In this document: positions 15,402-24,136 of the stretch, piece by piece
How the letters are laid out: every line of letters begins with the position of its first letter
Numbering within the stretch: position 1 is the stretch's first letter
NCBI GenBank assembly: GCA_018822845.1
Contig: JAHJJD010000011.1
Span: forward strand, 1 to 46,433
Origin: Gammaproteobacteria bacterium
GTDB taxonomy: Bacteria; Pseudomonadota; Gammaproteobacteria; Thiotrichales; Thiotrichaceae
Direction of reading: 5' to 3'
Length of the DNA: 46,433 bases
Translations under genes and position numbers: made by a program
The notes under the pieces: generated by a model
Seen by the model: only the letters and a program-made list of their open reading frames with translations
Databases searched by the model: none
Told to the model about the DNA's origin: nothing

Positions 15402-17326
15402 TCCCTGAAATCGGTCACTTTGCCCTGATCATGGCGCTGGTGGTGTCGGTAGTGCTGACGGTGCTGCCGCTGCTGGGTGCGACCTTCAGCAATGAACGCT
15501 GGGTTGCGCTGGCCAAACCGGCGGCGCGGATGCAGTTGCTGTTCATGCTGCTGGCTTATGGCTGCCTGACTTACGCTTTCATTACCTTTGATTTTTCGGT
15601 GCGCTATGTGGCTTCCACTTCGCATTCGAGCTTGCCGCTGCTGTACCGGATTTCCGGGGTGTGGGGGGCGCATGAAGGCTCCCTGCTGTTGTGGGCGCTG
15701 ATCCTGAGTTTGTGGATGGGGGCGGTGACGGTGTTCAGCCGCAGCATTCCACGGGTGATGCTGGCGCGGGTGCTGGGGGTGATGGGCTTTGTGGCGGTGG
15801 GGTTCCTGCTGTTTTTGCTGGTGACTTCCAACCCGTTTGAGCGGCTGATTCCTGCCCCTGCGGATGGGCGTAGCCTGAACCCCTTGCTGCAAGACCCCGG
15901 TTTGGCAATCCACCCGCCGATGTTGTACATGGGCTATGTGGGCTTTTCGGTGGCGTTTGCGTTTGCGGTGGCGGCGATGCTGGGCGGCAAGCTGGATGCG
16001 GCGTGGACGCGCTGGGTGCGCCCGTGGACGAATATTGCCTGGATGTTCCTGACCCTCGGCATTGCGCTGGGTAGCTGGTGGGCGTATTACGAACTCGGCT
16101 GGGGTGGTTGGTGGTTCTGGGATCCGGTGGAAAATGCCTCGCTGATGCCGTGGCTGGTCGGTACGGCACTGATCCATTCGCTGGCGGTGAGTGAAAAGCG
16201 TGGGGCGTTCAAGGCGTGGACGGTGTTGCTGGCGGTGTTTGCGTTTTCGCTGAGTTTGCTGGGAACCTTCCTGGTGCGTTCCGGGGTGCTGACTTCAGTG
16301 CATGCGTTTGCCAGCGATCCGGGGCGTGGGCTGTTTATCCTGCTGTTCCTGGCTACCGTGGTGGGCTTGTCGCTGACGCTGTATGCGTTCCGGGCTGACC
16401 GCTTCAAATCAGATGTCAGTTTCCAGTTGTTTTCGCGCGAAACCGGCTTGTTGTTGAACAATGTGATTCTGGTGGTGATGACGGCAACCGTATTGCTGGG
16501 GACGCTGTATCCGCTGGTGCTGGATGCATTGGGTGTCGGCAAGCTGTCGGTGGGGCCGCCGTATTTCAACAGCGTGATGGTGCCGCTGGGGATTCCGTTG
16601 GTCATCGTCATGGGGCTGGGCGTGCTGTTGCGCTGGAAACGTGACTCCATCAGCCGCTTGGGAACAGACCTTGCCCTGCTGGTGATTATCGCCGTTGGGG
16701 TGGGTTTGTTGTTTTCCCTGCTGTTGCACTATGACTGGGAGGGATATGACTGGGAGGGAATGGCAGCCATCGGTTTGATCATGGCGGTGTGGATTGCGGT
16801 CACCACCCTGTTCTGGGTGTGGAAGCAGAAGCGTACTGCTTCCGTCTGGGGGGCAGCGCTGGCGCACGCCGGTATGGCGATCATGATTATCGGCATCAGC
16901 CTGACTTCGCTGTACAGCAGCGAAAAGGACATCCGCCTGTCCGCCGGGCAGCAATACCAACTGGCTGGCTATGACTTCCAGTTTCAGGGGGTAAAGAAGG
17001 TTTCCGATGTCAGCTATGACGCTTATCAGGGGATTGTGGACATTAGCCGTAACGGTCAGCCGGTCAGCCATCTGGAGCCGCAAAAGCGGGTTTACCGGGT
17101 GCAGACCATGCCGATGACCGAAGCCGGGATTGACGCCGGTCTGTTCCGCGACCTGTTCGTGGCGCTGGGTGAGCCGCTGGAAGGGGATGCGTGGAGCCTG
17201 CGGGTTTACCACAAGCCGTTTATCCGCTGGATATGGCTGGGGGCGATATTGATGGCCGTCGGTGGAATACTGGCGGCGGGTGACCGGCGCTACCGGTTGA
17301 AGGTAGAGGGGCGTTCCCATGCTTAA
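15398..17326 (+). CDS. ccmF: Haem lyase membrane component CcmF
   Basis: CcmF transfers haem from CcmE to apocytochromes and reduces it. The 642-residue protein is rich in membrane helices (about 15) and has the WWD motif WGGWWFWDPVENASLMPWL near residue 230, with VWGAHEGSLLLW and PLLYMGYVGFS-like segments (IHPPMLYMGYVG) carrying conserved histidines. A periplasmic domain precedes the final helix. It overlaps ccmE by 4 bases and ccmG by 8. Confidence 0.96.
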   Translation: MIPEIGHFALIMALVVSVVLTVLPLLGATFSNERWVALAKPAARMQLLFMLLAYGCLTYAFITFDFSVRYVASTSHSSLPLLYRISGVWGAHEGSLLLWALILSLWMGAVTVFSRSIPRVMLARVLGVMGFVAVGFLLFLLVTSNPFERLIPAPADGRSLNPLLQDPGLAIHPPMLYMGYVGFSVAFAFAVAAMLGGKLDAAWTRWVRPWTNIAWMFLTLGIALGSWWAYYELGWGGWWFWDPVENASLMPWLVGTALIHSLAVSEKRGAFKAWTVLLAVFAFSLSLLGTFLVRSGVLTSVHAFASDPGRGLFILLFLATVVGLSLTLYAFRADRFKSDVSFQLFSRETGLLLNNVILVVMTATVLLGTLYPLVLDALGVGKLSVGPPYFNSVMVPLGIPLVIVMGLGVLLRWKRDSISRLGTDLALLVIIAVGVGLLFSLLLHYDWEGYDWEGMAAIGLIMAVWIAVTTLFWVWKQKRTASVWGAALAHAGMAIMIIGISLTSLYSSEKDIRLSAGQQYQLAGYDFQFQGVKKVSDVSYDAYQGIVDISRNGQPVSHLEPQKRVYRVQTMPMTEAGIDAGLFRDLFVALGEPLEGDAWSLRVYHKPFIRWIWLGAILMAVGGILAAGDRRYRLKVEGRSHA

Positions 17327-17855
17327 ATATTTTGTTCCATTAGGCGCATTCCTGCTGCTGGTTGCCCTGCTGGCGGTGGGGTTGAAACTCGACCCGCGCG
17401 AAGTGCCTTCGCCCTTCATCGGCAAACCGGCTCCGGCGATTGAGGCCGTGCAGCTTGATGCGGCGGCGGGTACGTTTTCCAGCACCAGCCTCAAAGGCAA
17501 GGTCTGGCTGTTGAATGTATGGGCATCGTGGTGTGGCGAATGCCAACGTGAACATCCCGTGCTGACCGAGCTGGTGCAGGGGCAAAACCTCACGGCGGTT
17601 GGCCTGAATTACAAGGACGCAGCCAGCGACGCCAACCGCTGGCTGGCGCAGTTCGGCAACCCGTTCACCAGCATTGTCGCTGACCCGCAAGGCAAGGTCG
17701 GGTTGGACTGGGGCGTGTATGGCACGCCGGAAACCTTCATTATCGACCAGCAGGGCATCATCCGTTACAAGCACATCGGCCCCATGAGCCAGAAGGCCGT
17801 GACGGAAAAAATCCTGCCGCTGCTGGCTGAATTGCGTAACGGGGGTAAGCCATGA
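17319..17855 (+). CDS. ccmG: Thiol-disulfide oxidoreductase CcmG (DsbE)
   Basis: CcmG is a membrane-anchored thioredoxin-like protein that keeps the apocytochrome or CcmH cysteines reduced. The 178-residue product has an N-terminal anchor (about 4-22), the active site WASWCGECQREHP, and the family's acidic and proline residues (GVYGTPETFIID). It overlaps ccmF by 8 bases and ccmH by 4. Confidence 0.94.
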   Translation: MLKYFVPLGAFLLLVALLAVGLKLDPREVPSPFIGKPAPAIEAVQLDAAAGTFSSTSLKGKVWLLNVWASWCGECQREHPVLTELVQGQNLTAVGLNYKDAASDANRWLAQFGNPFTSIVADPQGKVGLDWGVYGTPETFIIDQQGIIRYKHIGPMSQKAVTEKILPLLAELRNGGKP

Positions 17856-18382
17856 CATACCTGAAAGAGGGCAAATGTTATTCGCCCCTACAAGGGATCT
17901 CCGTAGGGGCGAATAACATTCGCCCTCTTCACTACCTGCTCCTGATATTGATGTTATTGTTGCCACTGCCAGCCCCTGCCAGTATCGAAGTCCACCAGTT
18001 CAATACGCCCGCACAGGAAGCCCTCTACACCGACCTGATTGCCGAATTGCGCTGCCTGGTGTGCCAGAACCAGAATCTGGCCGATTCCAATTCGGAACTG
18101 GCGCAGGATTTACGCGGCAAGACCTACGAAATGGTGATGGCGGGTTCTTCACATACCGAGATTATCGACTTCATGGTGACGCGCTACGGCGATTTCGTGC
18201 TGTACAACCCCCCGGTCAGGCAAAGCACCTTACTGTTGTGGCTGGGGCCGTTGTTGTTTTTGTTGCTGGGGTTGGGCATCCTGTTTGCATTCCTGCGCAG
18301 GAAATCGCGCCAGACCAGCCAGCCCCTGTCCGATTCAGACAGGCAACGCGCCGAACAACTGCTGAGCGGGGATAAACCATGA
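17852..18382 (+). CDS. ccmH: Cytochrome c maturation protein CcmH, with a repeat in its N-terminus
   Basis: CcmH holds apocytochrome thiols through its LRCLVCQNQNLADSNS motif. The 176-residue product is the short form without the TPR part, which is the separate ccmI. The ATG at 17852 overlaps ccmG as ATGA. Between this start and the signal-peptide core (LHYLLLILMLLLPLPAPA) lie about 21 residues encoded by a large palindromic repeat at 17865-17929. The hydrophobic core therefore begins near residue 28 instead of near residue 5. A membrane helix near 126-146 follows the periplasmic domain. Whether the repeat-derived segment is translated or a later start is used is not clear; no ATG, GTG or TTG is well placed after the repeat. 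Confidence 0.92.
   Translation: MTYLKEGKCYSPLQGISVGANNIRPLHYLLLILMLLLPLPAPASIEVHQFNTPAQEALYTDLIAELRCLVCQNQNLADSNSELAQDLRGKTYEMVMAGSSHTEIIDFMVTRYGDFVLYNPPVRQSTLLLWLGPLLFLLLGLGILFAFLRRKSRQTSQPLSDSDRQRAEQLLSGDKP
17865..17929. repeat. Long palindromic repeat inserted in the start of ccmH
   Basis: Arms of 27 bases (17865-17891 and 17903-17929) are complementary with one mismatch and flank an 11-base loop. The right arm begins GTAGGGGCGAATAACATTCG, the same opening as the repeat at 274. The frame stays open through it. A hairpin this stable just after a start codon could slow translation of ccmH. Confidence 0.88.
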
Positions 18383-19245
18383 CTTTCTGGATGATCATTT
18401 TCCTGTTGGTGGCGTTGGCGGTGGCTGGACTGCTGATTCCACTGTTACGTCAACCCAAAGCGCAGCCGGAGGCAGAACGCAACGCGCAGAACATCCAGAT
18501 TGCCCGCGAACAACTGGCGGAACTGGAGCGCATGAATGCATCCGGGGAACTGGATGCAGCCGAATACCAGACCCGCGAGGAAGAACTGGAAAAAGCCCTG
18601 CTGGCTGACCTGCAAGCGGATGGAGCAACGCCCTCCCCTTCCACTAAAACATCCTCAGCGTATCTGGCGGCCATTGCGGTGGGCATATTCGTCCCGGTTG
18701 CCGCCTTTGGGCTGTATGCCTGGCTGGGCACACCTGAAGCCCTGCAAGTGGCGGCACAAGAACAGGGTTTGCCATCTGACCATCCCTCCATGGATGGTAA
18801 CCAGCAAGCCCCTGACATTGGCAAAATGGTGGAAGGCTTGAGTAAAAAACTGGAAGCCAACCCCAATAACCCGGACGGCTGGCACATGCTGGGGCTTTCC
18901 TACATGAACATGGGGCGCTACACCGACGCTGCCCAAGCCTACCGTAAACTGGCGGAACTACAGCCGGGCAATGTGGAAGTCATGCTGCTGCTGGCGGATG
19001 CGCTGGCCATGGGCAACGATGGCAAAGTAGCGGGCGAAGCCGAACAATTGGCACTTCAGGTGCTGGCTAAACAGCCTGAAAATGTCACGGCATTGTGGCT
19101 GTCGGGGTTGGGTGCTGCGGAAAAAAACGACACGGCCAAGGCATTGGAATACTGGAAGGTTTTACTGCCAATGCTCGATGATAGCCCGGAGGAACAGGCT
19201 GAGGTCAAAAGCCTGATCCAGCAGTTTGAGGAGAAACAGCCTTAG
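18379..19245 (+). CDS. ccmI: Apocytochrome c chaperone CcmI (TPR protein)
   Basis: CcmI holds apocytochromes for haem ligation. The 288-residue product has an N-terminal helix (2-22), a cytoplasmic loop with a coiled-coil pattern (AEAERNAQNIQIAREQLAEL), and a second helix near 94-113. A periplasmic TPR region follows (NNPDGWHMLGLSYMNMGRY and PENVTALWLSGLGAAEKN). In E. coli this region is the C-terminal half of CcmH. It overlaps ccmH by 4 bases and ends the nap-ccm unit. Confidence 0.92.
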   Translation: MTFWMIIFLLVALAVAGLLIPLLRQPKAQPEAERNAQNIQIAREQLAELERMNASGELDAAEYQTREEELEKALLADLQADGATPSPSTKTSSAYLAAIAVGIFVPVAAFGLYAWLGTPEALQVAAQEQGLPSDHPSMDGNQQAPDIGKMVEGLSKKLEANPNNPDGWHMLGLSYMNMGRYTDAAQAYRKLAELQPGNVEVMLLLADALAMGNDGKVAGEAEQLALQVLAKQPENVTALWLSGLGAAEKNDTAKALEYWKVLLPMLDDSPEEQAEVKSLIQQFEEKQP

Positions 19246-19291
19246 AAACCCTTACACCGCTTTCCCACAAACCGGATAAAGTCGGGTGGTC

Positions 19292-19313
19292 TTGCAGAAG
19301 CATACATCTGCAA
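19292..19313 (+). repeat. Inverted repeat after ccmI
   Basis: TTGCAGA (19292-19298) and TCTGCAA (19307-19313) pair perfectly around 8 bases. It is the only structured element in the 119-base gap between ccmI and the response-regulator gene. It lacks a T-run, so it may be a weak terminator or an operator for the two-component genes. Confidence 0.35.
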
Positions 19314-19364
19314 CATTAACATTCCGTCACTTCCCAAATTTCGCCAGTGGTTTATGCTTGAAGC

Positions 19365-20048
19365 ATGAACATATTAATCGTTGAAGATGACCGCCAAACC
19401 GCCAGCTTCATCCAGAAAGGGTTGATGGAAAGCGGTTATGTGGTTGACCATGCCGCCGATGGTGAAGACGGCTTACATCTTGCGCTGCAAGGCAGTTATG
19501 ACGCCCTGATCGTTGACCGGATGCTGCCCAGACGGGATGGCCTTTCCCTAATCCAGACCTTGCGCTCACAGGGAATGCGGACGCCGGTACTGATCCTCAG
19601 CGCCTTGGGCGAAGTCGACAACCGGGTGGAAGGCTTGCGCGCAGGCGGTGACGATTATCTGGTTAAACCCTACGCATTCAGTGAACTGCTGGCGCGCTTG
19701 CAGGCATTACTGCGCCGCACCCAGCCAACACAGGAACAAACCACCCTCAAGGTGCGCGACCTGGAAATGGATCTGCTCAAACGTCGCGTGACCCGCAACG
19801 GCACGGCCATCAATCTGCAACCACGCGAATTCAACCTGCTGGAATACCTGATGCGCCATGCCGGTCAGGTCGTGACCCGCACCATGTTGCTGGAAAAGGT
19901 CTGGGACTACCATTTCGACCCGCAAACCAACGTGATCGACGTACACATCAGCCGCCTGCGCAGCAAGATCGACAAAGATTTCGACGCGCCCTTACTGCAC
20001 ACTATCCGGGGCGCGGGGTATCTGCTGCATGATCCGCAAACTGTTTAA
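19365..20048 (+). CDS. OmpR/PhoB-family response regulator
   Basis: The 227-residue protein has a receiver domain with acidic residues 8-9, phosphoacceptor Asp51 (IVDRMLPRRDG) and Lys101 (LVKPYAF). A winged-helix DNA-binding domain follows (PREFNLLEYLMRHAGQVVTR, then HISRLRSKID). It overlaps the kinase gene by 20 bases. The pair resembles metal or envelope-stress systems of the CusR/QseB type, but the signal cannot be read from the sequence. Position after ccmI does not prove a link with cytochrome maturation. Confidence 0.9.
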   Translation: MNILIVEDDRQTASFIQKGLMESGYVVDHAADGEDGLHLALQGSYDALIVDRMLPRRDGLSLIQTLRSQGMRTPVLILSALGEVDNRVEGLRAGGDDYLVKPYAFSELLARLQALLRRTQPTQEQTTLKVRDLEMDLLKRRVTRNGTAINLQPREFNLLEYLMRHAGQVVTRTMLLEKVWDYHFDPQTNVIDVHISRLRSKIDKDFDAPLLHTIRGAGYLLHDPQTV

Positions 20049-21417
20049 CACCTCGGTTTTCCGTCTGTCGATGGTCTACGCGCTGCTATTCAGCACGGTG
20101 GCTGCGGGCGCACTCGGTTTCATTTACTGGATGGCGAAAGGGCAAATGCAGCAACAGACCGACGCCCGTCTGCAACTGGAAACCGATGTGCTCATGAGCC
20201 GTTACCGTACCTCCGCCATCGAAGGTCTTGTGCAGGTCATCCAGATACGCAACAGTGATGGGGGTTCGCGCTTCCTCATTTCCAACCTGGTGCATCGCCA
20301 GCAGCAGGACTTAACCCGTGAGCTCGATTTTGAAACACTCAGCCCGGATCATACCCAGGCATTCGCCACTGTCCCCCTCAGTAAAATTACCGGCACCAGC
20401 AAGGATACCCAGCCAGTCCGCCTGTTATGGACACAACTTTCCGGCGGCTATCAATTACTGGTCGTTACCGATCTGAAAGAACAACACACCCTGCTCGACC
20501 GCCTCTACCAGACAGTTATTGCAGCCATCGCGACCATTTTTGCCCTGGCGTTGCTGGGTGGTAGCTTCATGGGTTACAACGTCTTGCACCGAATTAATGC
20601 TGTCGGCAAAACGGCCAATGAAATCGTCAGCGGCAATCTCGCCCGGCGGATGCCCGTCACCAAGCGCAATGACGAATTTGACCGCCTCAGCCGTGTGCTC
20701 AATTCCATGCTGGAACGCATCGAACAACTGATGCAGGGGATGCGCGAAGTCACCGACAATCTGGCCCATGACCTGCGCAACCCGCTCAACCGCCTGCGTA
20801 ACCGGCTGGAAGCCAGCCAGTACGAACCGCAGGACAAAACCGATTACCCGTACCTGGTTCAGGACACGATTCAGGATCTGGACGAACTGATCAAGACATT
20901 CAACGCCTTACTGAGCATTGCGCAAATGGAATCAGGTGTACAGCGTGAAGACTGGGCGGATGTGAACCTTGCCAGCCTGACGGATGAACTGGCTGAACTC
21001 TACACCGTGGTCGCAGAAGAAGACGGTCTTACCCTGACGCATCAGGCCGAACCGGGAGTAAGCATACACGGTAACCGGCAGTTGCTGGCGCAGGCCATTA
21101 CCAACCTGCTGGACAATGCAGTGAAATACACCCCTTCCGGCGGAAGCATTCACCTAAACACTACCCGGCAGGCTGATAAAATCAGCATTAGCGTCGCCGA
21201 CAACGGGCCGGGTATTCCGCCAGACAAGCGTGAGCAGGTATTCAAACGCTTTAACCGGCTGGATAACGCCCGCAGCACACCGGGTAACGGGCTGGGGTTA
21301 AGCCTGGTAAAAGCAGTCACCGAACTGCATGGTGCAGACATCCTGCTGGAAGACAACAACCCCGGCCTGAAAGCCAGCCTGCGCTTCCCGCTTAATACTG
21401 CACGCCTTTCTGAATAG
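20029..21417 (+). CDS. Membrane sensor histidine kinase
   Basis: The 462-residue partner of the preceding regulator has two membrane helices (about 12-36 and 163-185) around a periplasmic sensor of about 125 residues. It then has a HAMP domain (184-236), the phosphoacceptor His247 in NLAHDLRNPLNRLR, and a complete ATPase domain with N-box NLLDNAVKYTP, DNGPGIPPDKREQVFKRF and GNGLGLSLVKA. The periplasmic domain has no motif I recognise. The 3' end overlaps the convergent lipoprotein gene by 26 bases. Confidence 0.92.
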   Translation: MIRKLFNTSVFRLSMVYALLFSTVAAGALGFIYWMAKGQMQQQTDARLQLETDVLMSRYRTSAIEGLVQVIQIRNSDGGSRFLISNLVHRQQQDLTRELDFETLSPDHTQAFATVPLSKITGTSKDTQPVRLLWTQLSGGYQLLVVTDLKEQHTLLDRLYQTVIAAIATIFALALLGGSFMGYNVLHRINAVGKTANEIVSGNLARRMPVTKRNDEFDRLSRVLNSMLERIEQLMQGMREVTDNLAHDLRNPLNRLRNRLEASQYEPQDKTDYPYLVQDTIQDLDELIKTFNALLSIAQMESGVQREDWADVNLASLTDELAELYTVVAEEDGLTLTHQAEPGVSIHGNRQLLAQAITNLLDNAVKYTPSGGSIHLNTTRQADKISISVADNGPGIPPDKREQVFKRFNRLDNARSTPGNGLGLSLVKAVTELHGADILLEDNNPGLKASLRFPLNTARLSE

Positions 21418-21826
21418 TTTCCCTGGTTTCCTCGGCAACCTCCTTCGCAGTATTCACGGTAGCGCGGTTTACCGCCTGTATCAGATTGTTTTCCGCAACT
21501 GGTGCGCCATTGATCGTCATGCCGGTAGGGGTATTGGCATATTCGCCGAAAGTATTGCGGTAGTCCATATCCTGGCTACTCAGGCCATAAGTGCAGACAG
21601 CCTGGGAAACTGTGCCTTGCTCCTGCCCGACCAATGAGAAATCAAGGATAACCTGCATTTGCACACCTTTCTGTTCAGTCTGCTTTTCAGCATGCCAGAC
21701 AATGCCTTTGTCGTCGGATAACGCTACCAACACCGCCTTGCAGGTCTTGGCCGGATTATCCAGATTATGACCACCCGAACAGGCCACCAGCATCCCTGCC
21801 ACCAGGATGATTGCCAACTTGCGCAT
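21392..21826 (-). CDS. Small lipoprotein of unknown function
   Basis: The 144-residue product begins MRKLAIILVAGMLVACSGG, a lipoprotein signal with LVAC as the lipobox. The mature part has two further cysteines (KTCKAVL and QAVCTYG) that could pair, and a C-terminal charged helix (VNRATVNTAKEVAEETRETIQ). I do not recognise the family. It is convergent with the histidine kinase gene and shares 26 bases with its 3' end. Confidence 0.7.
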   Translation of the reverse strand: MRKLAIILVAGMLVACSGGHNLDNPAKTCKAVLVALSDDKGIVWHAEKQTEQKGVQMQVILDFSLVGQEQGTVSQAVCTYGLSSQDMDYRNTFGEYANTPTGMTINGAPVAENNLIQAVNRATVNTAKEVAEETRETIQKGVQY

Positions 21827-21887
21827 TTCCTACCTCTCACTTGCCTTTCATCATGCCGTAAAACCGGCAATGCGTTATGATTAAGAT

Positions 21888-22226
21888 ATGATGAACTCAA
21901 TGAGAACAGAAAAAATGCATGAAGAAAAGCATAAATATCTAATAGATCTGGAAAAAGCGCTTGGTGCAAGACTGGTGGGTGTTACCCGTGATCTGGCAAG
22001 TACTCATAGTGCAGATTCTGCCGAACAGGTAACTGAACGTGAGAACGAGGATGTTTTACGTAATCTTCAGGAAGAGACCCGACTGGAGCTGAAACAGGTA
22101 CGCTCAGCCATCAAGCGTATCGAAGCTGGTGAGTATGGCATTTGCAGCAATTGCGGAGCCGAAATCAGCGCAGGCCGACTGGCGGCACTTCCCTATGCCA
22201 CACTTTGCATTAGCTGTGCAGAATAA
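21888..22226 (+). CDS. DksA/TraR-type zinc-finger protein
   Basis: The 112-residue product has a helical N-terminal half with heptad character and a C-terminal C4 zinc finger: CSNC, 17 residues, then CISC. The EAGEYGICSNCGAEISAGRL segment is typical of the DksA/TraR family that binds the RNA polymerase secondary channel. It is shorter than E. coli DksA (151). The coiled-coil tip does not show the usual Asp-x-x-Asp-x-Ala pattern clearly, so its effect on initiation is uncertain. ATG 21888 is used; later in-frame ATGs are possible and no strong ribosome site decides. Confidence 0.8.
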   Translation: MMNSMRTEKMHEEKHKYLIDLEKALGARLVGVTRDLASTHSADSAEQVTERENEDVLRNLQEETRLELKQVRSAIKRIEAGEYGICSNCGAEISAGRLAALPYATLCISCAE

Positions 22227-22232
22227 TCGGGC

Positions 22233-22252
22233 TGGCAGTCAGTCGACTGCCA
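22233..22252. terminator. Hairpin between convergent genes
   Basis: TGGCAGTC (22233-22240) pairs perfectly with GACTGCCA (22245-22252) across AGTC. It lies just past the zinc-finger gene and covers the last codons and stop of the pseudokinase gene on the other strand. It may end transcription from either side. The T-run is missing, so confidence is low. Confidence 0.35.
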
Positions 22253-23954
22253 CAACGAAAGTATTTTCCCCAATCTGAGTCACCTTTTTCGAGGCACGGT
22301 TTGCGCTTCCACCAGAAGCGCCAACTACCACGAAAGTCCCAGGGCTGACAGCTACTACCCTGTTGGGGGCTGGCAGCTTTCTTGCGGCCTGGGGCTGTGG
22401 ATGGGATATTTGCCTTGCCCCGTTATTATTGACTGAGGCCATCTGCCTGGATTGCTCACGTGCCGGGCTGACGGCGGCATACCGCCGAGCCTTTCGGGAA
22501 ACATCCGCCGTCTTGCGGCTGTCAGTAGTAGATGACGATGAAACCGTTTTCTCCGGGCGCGTCACCGTTTCCTTGTCGGCCTCAGCCCGTTTTGTAACGG
22601 CTACTGCCGCTGGCACTTCGCGACGAACATCCACCTTCTCGGGTTCGACGCTGGTGGCCTCATCAGATTTGGATACAGCCGGTTTTTCGGAAACAGTTCC
22701 GACACTCGCAATGATTGCCTCTTCGATTACCCTGTCATGCTCCTGTGAACCTGACGGTTCTTTATCCGAAACAGCAGGGGCAATTGCCAGCAGTTCATTG
22801 CTGGACAAGCTGTCTGCGACATCAGGAACCAAAGGAGCTGTTTCAAGCGCAAGCTCAGGCATTACCAAAGGCTCCGCCACGGGAGCTTCTGAATACTGAG
22901 CCGATACGGGTGATCGCTGATCAAGCTTGGCAAGTGTCGTCGACGTAGTTCCGGCTGACTGATACAGGGAATAGGAGCCATAACTTATCAGAATGCCAAG
23001 CCCTGTCATTACAGCGGCTTTGGCTAACATGCCATTTTTACTTGTTACCCTGGACCCGTGCTTTTCTGCCAGGTCTTCCATTCCCGCGAGGCTGCCGGTA
23101 AATCCTTGTAACAGGGTATAAGGTGAAGCCTGCCGCTTACTGCGCTGGAGCGACAATCCCTGTTGCAGGGATTTCCAGCCACCACCCAAATGCGCTAGTG
23201 GCAGTGGCGACAAGCGGGTAGTTGCAGCTTCTGAGGTATCAGTATCGCCAAATGGCTGACGGCCACTCAAAAGCTGATAAGCAATGCAGGCAATCGAAAA
23301 GGTATCATCCTGGGATGAAGGCAAAACGCCACGCGCCACTTCAGGGCTGATATAGGGTGATTGTAGAACCAACGGGGCATTAGCCGACCCTGTAACACCC
23401 GTCAGGATACGCAACACTACTGCCATCGGGGCATTCAGCAATTTGCAGTTATTTCTAGAGCACAATACGGCACCCGGTTCGAGAAAACCGAAACCGCCAC
23501 GTGACATAAACTGCTTGGCTGCACGGAAAATGTTGAAAAGGATAGCCTGCGCTTCCTGCGGGGAAAATTGCCGCCCGCCCCTTTCCTGCATCAGTTCTGT
23601 GATGGTCTTGCCAACGCTTTCATTGTAGATCACCCAGTATGTATCAGTATCCCGATAGGCACCTGCAATGCTCAAGGGGGAGTCGGGCCGGTCAAATTCT
23701 TCCAGAACCCGCTGTAACGTGCTTTCAAATGCTGGAAACCCGGCAAGTTTGGGAGAAACTTCGGCCAGAATCAGGGAACTTTCGCTTCCATCTGCTTCCA
23801 GCGTCATCCGGTCACGGGCACGGAAAAATGTCGCTAACGAGGTTTCAGCCAGAAATGCCTCCAGAACATACTGCCCTGCAACTACCCGGTTTTCCGCCAC
23901 TACGTCCGAATCATGGATTTCATTCATATGAGACACCACCCTGTTTTGACACAT
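22239..23954 (-). CDS. Transmembrane protein with a catalytically degenerate Ser/Thr kinase domain
   Basis: Residues about 24-290 follow the protein-kinase fold, best seen at SPYISPEVARG with QDDTFSIACIAYQLLSGRQPFG after it, which matches the APE segment and helix F. The catalytic residues are absent: no lysine in the AxK position (LILAEVSPKL), GFGFLEPGAVLCS where HRDxKxxN should be, and KLLNAP where DFG should be. A membrane helix spans about 309-331. A Ser/Ala/Glu-rich tail of about 200 residues follows, and the C-terminus carries two TFVVV/TFVVAVD motifs. It is most likely a pseudokinase with an extracytoplasmic tail. An ATG at 23927 is an alternative start. Its partner and role are unknown. 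Confidence 0.75.
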   Translation of the reverse strand: MCQNRVVSHMNEIHDSDVVAENRVVAGQYVLEAFLAETSLATFFRARDRMTLEADGSESSLILAEVSPKLAGFPAFESTLQRVLEEFDRPDSPLSIAGAYRDTDTYWVIYNESVGKTITELMQERGGRQFSPQEAQAILFNIFRAAKQFMSRGGFGFLEPGAVLCSRNNCKLLNAPMAVVLRILTGVTGSANAPLVLQSPYISPEVARGVLPSSQDDTFSIACIAYQLLSGRQPFGDTDTSEAATTRLSPLPLAHLGGGWKSLQQGLSLQRSKRQASPYTLLQGFTGSLAGMEDLAEKHGSRVTSKNGMLAKAAVMTGLGILISYGSYSLYQSAGTTSTTLAKLDQRSPVSAQYSEAPVAEPLVMPELALETAPLVPDVADSLSSNELLAIAPAVSDKEPSGSQEHDRVIEEAIIASVGTVSEKPAVSKSDEATSVEPEKVDVRREVPAAVAVTKRAEADKETVTRPEKTVSSSSTTDSRKTADVSRKARRYAAVSPAREQSRQMASVNNNGARQISHPQPQAARKLPAPNRVVAVSPGTFVVVGASGGSANRASKKVTQIGENTFVVAVD

Positions 23955-24136
23955 TTTCCCTTTAGACCCATTAATTATGCCTATATTTCAGTAAAATATT
24001 AAGCATAAATATTAGAAAACAATTTATGGGGAATAATAAATATTTCTTGCTGTATTTTTCATACAGACAATCTTGCCCATCTTTCAGTAAAATGTGCCGA
24101 TTGATCCAGAACTTTACGCTATTAGGGGAAATTTAC
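23955..24136. other. AT-rich divergent intergenic region
   Basis: This stretch is clearly richer in A+T than its surroundings and separates divergent genes, so promoters for both probably lie here. The 12-base word TTTCAGTAAAAT occurs twice (23986-23997 and 24082-24093). A frame open from 24026 into the next gene has no protein-like features before 24137. Confidence 0.4.

Noticed and set aside
15341-17593. Minus-strand frames opposite ccmF and ccmG (15341-16177, 16409-17593)
   Set aside because: They are His/Gln/Arg-rich shadows of membrane-protein codons, with no family features.
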